Source of the DNA: Perognathus longimembris pacificus
Lineage: Eukaryota; Chordata; Mammalia; Rodentia; Heteromyidae
Reading direction: 5' to 3'
Length of the DNA: 64,000 nucleotides
Assembly: GCF_023159225.1 (NCBI RefSeq)
Contig: NC_063172.1
Coordinates: 44,831,832 to 44,895,831, forward strand
Shown: piece after piece, positions 1-7,500 of the stretch
Numbering within the stretch: the first letter of the stretch is position 1
Layout of the letters: the number at the start of each line of letters is the position of its first letter
The notes under the pieces: generated by a model
Told to the model about the DNA's origin: nothing
The model's database searches: none
What the model saw: the letters and a program-made list of their open reading frames with translations, nothing else
Position numbers and translations under genes: made by a program

Positions 1-437
1 CTCTCTGTATGTGTGTATGCCTGTCTGTCTCCCTGTCTGTCTGTCTGTACATCTCTTGTGTGTCCGTCTGTCTGTCTCCCTCTCTCCTTATGTCTATGTG
101 TCGTCTCCCTGTCCATCTGTCTGTCTCCCTGTTTGTCCGTCATTCTGTCTATGTCTGTTTCCATGTCTTTCTCCCTGTCCATCTGTCTGTCTCCCTGTCT
201 GTCCGTCATTCTGTCTATGTCTGTCTCCATGTCTTTCTCCCTGTCTGTGGGTCTGTCTTCATGTCTGTCTGTCCATCCATCTGTCTATGTGTCTGTCTCC
301 CTGTCCGTCTGTCTGTCCAACTCTTGTGCGTCTGTCTCCCTATCTGTCCATCTCCCTGTCTGTCTGTCTCCCTGTCCGTCCCTCTGTCCATTTCTCTGTG
401 CATCTGCTCTCTATCTGTCTCCCTGTTTGTCTGTCTG
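1..437. repeat. CTGT tetranucleotide array with 66-bp higher-order unit
   Basis: The stretch is built from CTGT/CTCC/CCAT tetramers. A higher-order unit of 66 bp is visible: CTCCCTGTCC recurs at 105, 171 and 237 with nearly identical sequence between. Because few tetramer permutations on this strand create stops, all forward frames stay open; the long Cys/Leu/Ser/Val reading frames here are artefacts. Confidence 0.9.
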
Positions 438-438
438 G

Positions 439-726
439 ATAATTGCCAGCAAGGATGCCAGTGCTCAGGCCCGCAGGACACAGTCACTGACCGCTTTGCT
501 TGCCATGGCACCTGCCCTTGCCTCTACCAGCGGGGCAAACAAAGGGGTCTGTTATGGGTGTGGCAGCCAGGGCCACTTTACGAGAGAGTGTCCTACAAGC
601 GGCATAAGAACTGGTGCCTCACAAGGACAACCCTCAGGCCAGGCTAAGGCACTACCTAGAACAAGAAGGGAATTCATTGGCGAAAGGATTGCAAGTCCAC
701 ATTTGATGTTGAGGGAAAGCTGTTAA
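439..726 (+). pseudogene. ERV gag nucleocapsid fragment (CCHC zinc knuckle)
   Basis: The forward frame running out of the CTGT array encodes a retroviral nucleocapsid tail. At 550-591 there is a CX2CX4HX4C zinc knuckle (C-Y-G-C ... G-H-F ... E-C), which in the family binds genomic RNA during packaging. Only one knuckle is retained. Matrix and capsid are missing. The open frame is an accident of fusion with the repeat. Confidence 0.8.
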
Positions 727-799
727 ACTGGTAGTGGGGCATCCTCCAACCCTGTCAACCAAAGGAGGCGACCAACCTAGTGACCAGCCTAGGGCCCAC

Positions 800-1120
800 T
801 GGACAGTCCCAAAAGTCCTGGGAGTTAGGCCAGAGATGGACATCTTTATAGCAGAGAAAAGATTCCGATGCTTGATTGACACCGGAGCAGACTGGACCAT
901 ATTAAGAAAAGAGGAAGTTCCACCACAATGGAGGCTGACCCCTGGGCTTCCGATGAAGGGGGTGGGGGTGAGGCTAGGCCTGAGAAAACCAGGGACTGGC
1001 TTACCTGGAGGGATGTCGATGGTAATCAGGGAGAAGTATGTCCCCTGGTGATGTCTGGCCTAATGGCTAATCTGCTAGGACAGGATATTTTGGGGAAAGC
1101 TGAGGCCTCTATTACTACAG
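800..1120 (+). pseudogene. ERV aspartic protease remnant
   Basis: The frame contains the retropepsin active-site motif DTGAD at 878-892, preceded by a hydrophobic strand and followed by the typical T-I-L segment. In the family a homodimer of this domain cleaves Gag-Pol. Downstream the frame shifts into a neighbouring one near 1,000-1,050, where 'LLGQDILG'-like protease C-terminal sequence is recognisable. No dUTPase domain is seen next to it, unlike in the second ERV of this window. Confidence 0.75.
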
Positions 1121-1269
1121 GTCATGGCCTGTCAGGTTATCTTGATAGCTATCGGGGTGGGCCTCCTTCTGAGGCCTCGGGGCAGGAGGCTTCCGTTCCC
1201 CTCATGAGGCCGCACCCCCAATCCTAAAGGCCACTGTTCCCACCATCCCTGCCATCCAATGGCTCCCGG

Positions 1270-2080
1270 GCCCCTCGGTGTAGGTGGAACAGTGGCCACT
1301 CTCCCTAGACAAACTAGAAAAATTAAGAGAAATATTATTAGAGCAGTTGACCTTAGGACATACCAGACCTTCGTTAAGTCCATGGATCAGCCCAGTATTT
1401 GTTATACAAAATGCTACAGGCAAATGGAGAATGTTACAGGACCTGAGAAAAATTAATGAACAGATGATTCCCACAGGCAGCCCTTCATGAGGGCTGCCGT
1501 GGATCCCCTCCATTCCTCGGGATCTGACTCTTATTGTAAGAGACATCAAGGACTGTTTCTTTTTCATTCCCCTTGACCCTCAGGACTGTGAGAAGTTTGC
1601 CTTCTCCATCCCCTTGGTTAACTACCAGGGGGCAGACCAAATATATGAGTGGGTGGTACTACCTCAGGGCATAGCTAACAGCCCAGGCTTCTGCCAACAT
1701 TATGTGTCATAGGTCCTACAAACCCTTCAGAGCCAGTCAGATATTACCTTATATGTTGATATGGATGATATAATTGGGGCAGCAGACCCCCGAGTATTGG
1801 ACGCTGCCTATAGGAAACTTCGGATGCTTCTACAGAAGGGAGGATTGCACATATATAAAGACAAGGTTCAGACCTTACCTCCCTTTAAGATTTTTGGGGC
1901 AGACCTTAGACTGGAATCTGTTTGACCCCTCAAGCCTCAATTATCGTTTCAGTCATCCTATACCTTGATGGAGTTGCAAAAGCTTTTGAGTGAAGTTAAT
2001 TGGCTAAGGTCTTGGCTTTACCTGCCTACAGAAGATTTGCTTCTGCTCTTTGACTCCTTAAAGGATAAAGCCCCACTGAT
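1270..2080 (+). pseudogene. ERV reverse transcriptase remnant
   Basis: RT finger/palm motifs appear in order in shifting frames: a fingers motif ending W-R-M-L-Q-D-L-R-K (about 1,425-1,455), then D-I-K-D-C-F (about 1,545), L-P-Q-G-I-A-N-S-P (about 1,660-1,690), and a catalytic region reading Y-V-D-M-D-D (about 1,753-1,770). Lesions include an early stop and frameshift near 1,490 and in-frame stops near 1,711 and 1,921. The family copies viral RNA into DNA; this copy cannot. Confidence 0.85.
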
Positions 2081-2114
2081 ATTGTTACATCACTGATATT
2101 GTCCATCACTTCAA

Positions 2115-2417
2115 GTGGTATTTCAAAAAATTCAGATGGCCTTAAATATGGCACAGTTGGCTCGTTATAGGCCCAAATGCCCCCTTTATCTCTGGATCAC
2201 CCCCGGCTCAGAGCTTTCCTCAGCTGCCATTACTCAGGTGGGTGGGCCTCTCCAATGGGTGCATGCATTGGTAGGAGGGGCTCCCAGGGTTTACTCCCAG
2301 CTAGACCAGCTAGCTGACCTGGTAATTAAGGGCAAATATACTTCCTTGAGACATTACGGGCAGGATCCTGATGTGCTAATTGTTCCCTATCAGCTGTCAG
2401 ATTTTGAGTGGGTTTGA
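2115..2417 (+). pseudogene. ERV pol connection / start of RNase H remnant
   Basis: A 100-residue frame continues the RT collinearly and resembles the tether between RT and RNase H in class II pol. Preceding RT thumb sequence ends near 2,080. No RNase H catalytic residues or integrase are recognisable downstream, so a large part of pol is deleted before the env remnant. Confidence 0.55.
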
Positions 2418-2667
2418 AGAAACCATAACCCGGTGTCTAGTGCCTTAGAGGACTTCAGGGGGAAGCTGGACTGCCATTATGGAACGTCAAGATGGGTGAC
2501 CGCATTTTTTGGGTTACAGTGGACTCCCCCCATACTTTTTTCCACCAAACCCCTTATTACAGCCGTGAATGTTTGTTCTCCCCAGGAATAAAGAAAAAGA
2601 CCGAGATGGATCTCTTCCTGCTCCTCCCTGGAACCACGGGAGGCCTGTCTGCGTGTGTCAGTGGTAG

Positions 2668-3105
2668 ATGACAGCAGCGACAGCCAGCCTCCATTCCTTC
2701 CAGTGCCTGGCCCTGCCTGCTGCTTTTCTTGGACTCTACCTCAGTGTCTTTTGTGGTGCAAAGTTTCTCTGTTGCAATATCGCCTACAGCTCTGCCCAAG
2801 AACTGGAATGGATCACTAGCAACTTGGCTGCCGTAGACCTCCAGAACCGTCAGGGCCTGGACCTGCTTTGACCTCACCATCGTAGATGGAGAATGGCGCC
2901 GCCTGCCCAACTCCAGCAGCGGGGGGACGGACTAACCTCCAACCTTCCCTGGACTGAGCCAGATGGGTGGCTCCCCTACCCTCTCCCCCTCGTGGGAGAG
3001 ACCCCCATGACCTGTGTTTGCATTTGCCTCTGTGCTTATATAGCCTCTGTATTTACACCTGACCATGCTAGGGCAAATAGGCTTCCCCTAGTTCTTAAGC
3101 AATGA
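2668..3105 (+). pseudogene. ERV envelope TM-subunit remnant
   Basis: The first frame (to about 2,871) ends in a heptad-like stretch containing L-Q-N-R-Q-G-L-D-L-L, characteristic of the retroviral transmembrane subunit next to the immunosuppressive-type region. A second frame (2,893-3,105) contains a Cys-rich hydrophobic stretch that could be the membrane anchor. The surface subunit is absent and the frame is broken. Confidence 0.55.
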
Positions 3106-3424
3106 GCCAGAGCTGTCCAGTCAATGGTGGTCTGGCAGCATTATGCTGCTTTTAGCCATTTGGGAAGCCTATGAGATTGGTCATGGCCCCTTCCAGGATG
3201 TGCAGCCTACCAGAGTGCACAGGCATGAGGAAGAAATACCAGGGCCTCCTCTTGAGCACAGACCCCTCCCCTCCCCCCTCGTTCCTTTGCTGGGGCTGGC
3301 AAGCCTCACAGGCAGGGTGGCCCGAAGAGCTAGGATGGCCAGCAAATGACAGGTAAGATCCATCAGGGGGACGACCTAAGACAGGCACATTCTCAAGTAG
3401 GACATCTACCAGCTTATTAAACAG

Positions 3425-3436
3425 AAAAGGGGGAAA
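3425..3436 (+). promoter_or_regulatory. ERV polypurine tract
   Basis: AAAAGGGGGAAA lies immediately 5' of the LTR start TGTGGGG. In retroviruses this tract primes plus-strand synthesis, which fixes the LTR boundary. Confidence 0.8.
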
Positions 3437-3839
3437 TGTGGGGCGCACCGACTGGCCCCGCCTGTGTGCGACCTGGAGGTGTGTGGCTGTTGCGCTGCCT
3501 CCGGGGAGAGGGATCCTGGTTAACCCTGCCAGCCTTCAGGGTCCGGAACTGGAAGGCAGCTCTAGGCGGTAACCTGGGGGCGGTCCTGCTGGTGGTGACG
3601 TAGACTCAGGCCACCACATAGGGAGCTCCCATGGCCTTCCACCCTTGACGGACAGCTCCGACCACCAATCGTAGCCCCTGACTAGGTACGTTACACCCCT
3701 CCTCTTCCTGCTGCCATTGCCCATACTTAAGATGGGGTTCGCACCAATAAACAGAGAGCAGTCTTGAACTCTGCCCGAGTCGACTGACCGTCTAACCGTG
3801 GCAGAAAGGTTGTGTTGGGCTGCGTGCAGGCGACTCACA
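3437..3839 (+). mobile_element. 3' LTR of the first ERV
   Basis: The LTR starts TGTGGGGCGC directly after the polypurine tract. A polyadenylation signal AATAAA is at 3,746-3,751, about 310 bp in, giving U3 and a short R-U5. The 3' edge is set at the first plausible CA (ctcaca, 3,839), but no matching 5' LTR is available to prove it. Sequence 3,840-3,929 is unassigned GC-rich DNA. Confidence 0.65.
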
Positions 3840-3929
3840 GCTCGTTACCTATTCTGGGTTCACCCTTGGCGGGCGCGCCTCCTTGCCTCTCCCGCTGGTC
3901 AGGAGCGTGCCCAGGGCGCAGGGACCCCT

Positions 3930-4090
3930 GCATCCGTACATCCATCTGTCTGTCTATGTGTCTGTCTCCCTGTCCATCTGTCTGTCCATCTCTTGTGTGT
4001 CTGTCTGTCTCCCTGTCTGTCTCTGTGTTTGCCTGTCTGTCGCTCTCTCATCTGTCTGTCCGTCTGTCTGTGTGTCTGCCCATCCCTCCT
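3930..4090. repeat. CTGT tetranucleotide array, second copy
   Basis: CTGT/CTCC/CCAT tetramers resume here in the same orientation and with the same variants as at 1-437, so the ERV fragment sits between two pieces of one repeat family. Confidence 0.85.
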
Positions 4091-4184
4091 TTTCCATCTC
4101 CCAATCCGCATGTCCGTCCCTCTGTCCGCCCCTCCATTCCTCCGACTGGACTTTGTCTCTCTGTCTGGGAGACGCACCCATCAC

Positions 4185-4270
4185 CACCCAAGGAGGATTC
4201 AGCAACCAGCACCACCGCCACCCAAGGAGGACTCAGCACCCAGCACCACCACCCAAGGAGGACTCAGGTC
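4185..4270. repeat. About 30-bp minisatellite (ACCCAAGGAGGACTCAG)
   Basis: Three tandem units carry CACCCAAGGAGGAYTCAG followed by CAGCACCACC variants, with short length differences between units. Confidence 0.8.
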
Positions 4271-4575
4271 TGTCTGTCTGTCTGTCTGTGCATGGCACCC
4301 CCGACCCCCGAGGCCCCAAGGCTTGACCTCACCGGGGCCCCGCCTTGGTTTCTCCATCCCCAAGGAAGAAGAATGAGACACCCAGGTGCCAGGAAACCCC
4401 CAGGAGAAGCGAGAAAGGGGAAGCTTCATCCACTCCCTGCCCAGAGCCCAGAAACCTCAGGGCCCAGCTGCCCCAGGCTCCCCAGGACACCCACCTGGGG
4501 GTCCACACCTGACAGCCCAACCCCCCCAGAACCCAGACCAGCACCCTGGCCTGCCCCACCCAACCCGATGTGCCA

Positions 4576-4585
4576 ATGGCCTGCA
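4576..4585 (+). CDS. CSF2RA: CSF2RA candidate start exon end (split-codon start)
   Basis: The signal-peptide exon at 5246 begins TG and has no upstream in-frame ATG. At 4576 the sequence ATGGCCTGCA is followed by a consensus donor GTGAGT (4586-4591). Joining it to 5246 gives M-A-C and then a second ATG split across the intron, in frame with the signal peptide. This is inference from splice consensus and phase only; the 5' end of the exon is unknown. Confidence 0.4.
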
Positions 4586-7500
4586 GTGAGTGTGAAAGCC
4601 CCAGGGGTGACCAGGGAGGGGAAGGATGGGGAAGAAGAGAGGGATGAGATCAAGAACCGCACCCCCACCCACCCAACACCCACCCATCCACCCACCCACC
4701 CAACCACCCATCCACCCACAATCCATCCACCGACCCATCCACCCATCCACCCACCCATCTACCCACCCACCATCCATCCAACCTCCCATTCACCCACCCA
4801 CCCACCCACCCATCCAACCATCCACCCACCCACCCACCATCCATCCACCCATCGATCCACCCACCCACCCATCCACCCACACAACCACACATCCACCCAC
4901 CCCCCATCCACCCATCCACCCATCCTCCCATCCACCCATTCATCCACCTATCACCCATCGACCCACCCATCCCCCCATCCACACATCCACACATTCATCC
5001 ACCCATCCACCCATCCACCCACTCATCCACCCTCCCACCCACCCCCCACCCACCCATCCATCCACCCACCCATCCACCCACTTATCCACCCATCCACCCT
5101 TCGATCCACCCACGCACCCACCCATCAATCCACCCCTCCACCCAGCCCCTCCACCCATCCACCCCCCACGCATCGATCCACCCACTCATCCACCCATCCA
5201 CCCAATCATCCACCCACCCACCCATCCCCATTGCTCTCTCCACAGTGCTCCCTGGTTCCAGGCCTCCTGCCCCAATCCTCCCCTGGTCTGCAGCCTCCAT
5301 CTTCCTCCCCCTCCTCCTCATCCTCCTCGTCTTCATGGCTGAAGCTCATCCAGGTAACTCACCTCCTTTCTGGTTCCTCCATCAGCCCGAGGGAGGATTT
5401 GAACTCAGTACCCTTGTATGGGTGATCCTGACCTCTCACCTTTGTTCCTCGTGACCCCCCCAACCCACCCAGAGAATCCCACAACATCTTCTGGAAGCTT
5501 CCCCGTGCCCTCCTGACCCCCAAGACTCCACCCCCGACCTCGGGCCCTGTGACCCATGACCCCGCACCTGACCTGGGCCTGACCTTCGACTCCAGGAGCC
5601 ACAGGCTAAGCTGACGCTGTGTGGCTACCACCACCACCGAGGCCCGGTGCATCATCATTGTGAACCTGGAAAAGGGGTCGGTCACGCTGCTGGTCAGTTG
5701 GGGAAATCAAGGCACGATGGAGACACCATCCCCCCCACCCTGACAGGCCACTGGTGGGGGCTGTGGGGTAAACTGAGGCAGGGGTGGGCTGGCCTACATT
5801 CTCTGGGGTTCCGGGGGGTAAGGTGAGGCATGGATGGACAAATGGGGCTCCCAGGTGCTCCAGGGTAAGTCGAGGCACCCCCCCCACTCTCCAAGGTCCC
5901 CATCGGACAATGTAGCTGCGACTTCTGGGATCTCCTGTGGTACCAGGGAGTTGAGTTCGAGGTTAGGCTCACTGTGGCCGGGAGGTCCCTGACCCAAGGC
6001 CTGGGGTTCACCAACCCGGGTGAGGCCCTGAGGGTCCGGTGGGGGACGGGGATCAAGGGTCAGGGGTCACAGGTCATGGGTTGAAGGTTCAGGGGTCATT
6101 GAGTTGAAAGTTCAGGAGTCATGGGGTTGAAGGGTCAGGGTCTTGGGTTGACGGGTCAGGGGACATGGGGTTGTAGGGTCAGGGGTTGTGGGGTTGAAGG
6201 GTCAGGGGTCACCCCTCCCCCATGGCCCTCCACAACGCCCCCTCTGCCATGTCGTTCCCCAGGCCTTGCGTGTTATGTGTTTGAGGCCCAGGCCCTGAAC
6301 TGCTCATGGGCGTTGGGGCCGCAGGCTCCGCAGGGGACACAGTACTCCTTCAGGATCTGGGACTCCAGGTGGGGCTGTCCCTGTCGGTTTCAACGCCCCC
6401 CATTGTCGGTTTCTAATGCCTTCCTCGATGCCATTGTCTGTTTCTTACATCCCCCACTCACCCTGCCATTGTCAGTTTCTAGTGCCCCCCCTTTGGCCAT
6501 TGTCAGTTTCTAATGCCACCTCCGTTGGCCATTGTCGTTTTCTAACACCCCCCTCTCTGCTACTGTCAGTTTCTGACCCCCCTCTCCAGGCCATTGTCAG
6601 TTTCTAATGCCCCTCCAGCCCATTGTCGGTTTCTAACGTCCCCCCCTTTGGCCACTGTGAGTTTCTAATGCCCCCTCCCCACTCCCTAGTACCGGCCTGT
6701 ACCATGAGTGAGGACCGGCCTGTACCATGAGTGCCAGGCCGACATGCGGCACTCGAGCCTCCAGGTGGGCTGCATCCTCCCCGACCTTGCGGGCTTCTGC
6801 GCCCAGACCTATGCCCTGGTCACTGGCTGGAGCCCCTCAGGCCCCGTCCGCTTCCTGGATGCCTGGCTGTATGCCCGTGAAATTGGTGAGGGTGGTTTCA
6901 AGTACCCCCCTGGATTACCCAGGGCGGTTTCAAGTATCCCAGAGACCACTGAGGGCAGTGTAAAGTGTCCCCAAGACCACCGAGGGTGGATTTAAGTGTC
7001 CTTGAGACCACCAAGAGTGGTTTCAAGTATCCCCACGAGCACCTTGGTAGATGGAGGGCAGTTTCAAGTATCCCCAAGACCACCCAGGGCAGTTTCGAGG
7101 GTCCCCCACGACCCCCAAGAGCAGTTTCAAGTATCCCCAGGACCATCCAGGGTGGTTTTAAGTGTCCCCTAGACCACTGAGGGCGGTTTCAAGTGTCCCC
7201 ACAAGCACCTTGGTGGATGGAGCGCGGTTTCCACTGTCCCCCCCAGGAGCATCCAGGGCGGTTTTGAGTGTCCACCAAGACCCACAAGGGCAGTTTCAAG
7301 TATCCCTGGGACCACCGAGGGCGGTTTCAAGCACCCCCACCCCACCCTGTGTCCCTCCATTCATCTGTGGCAGTTTCCAGAACACTTCGACCCCCTGAGG
7401 AACGTGAGCATCACCTGCGGCCCCCAGGGCTTCCAGGTATGTTGGGCACCACACAGGACCTGGAGGCAGCAGAGCAAGCACAACTTCCAGTACCAGCTGG

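Larger units (their letters stand above)
438..3839 (+). mobile_element. Class II (beta-like) endogenous retrovirus, 5'-truncated and decayed
   Basis: Retroviral remnants follow in canonical order on the plus strand: a gag nucleocapsid zinc knuckle, an aspartic protease, reverse transcriptase, a connection region, env TM remnants, a polypurine tract and a 3' LTR. No 5' LTR and no gag matrix/capsid are seen; the element begins directly at the end of a CTGT array, and similar CTGT sequence resumes about 90 bp after the LTR. Stops and frameshifts break every domain, so it is not coding-competent. Class II assignment rests on the RT and protease motifs and is moderately secure. Confidence 0.85.

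Noticed and set aside
1..437. Three overlapping long forward reading frames rich in Cys, Leu, Ser and Val
   Set aside because: They are translations of the CTGT array and continue from it into gag only because the repeat lacks stops. The same applies to the frames over 9,245-12,030.
4655..5233. Possible interstitial telomere repeat
   Set aside because: Units are CCAC/CCAT tetramers, not CCCTAA hexamers.
4626..5342. Long His/Pro/Thr-rich and Trp/Gly/Asp-rich reading frames
   Set aside because: CCAC/CCAT simple repeat translated on both strands, inside a CSF2RA intron.
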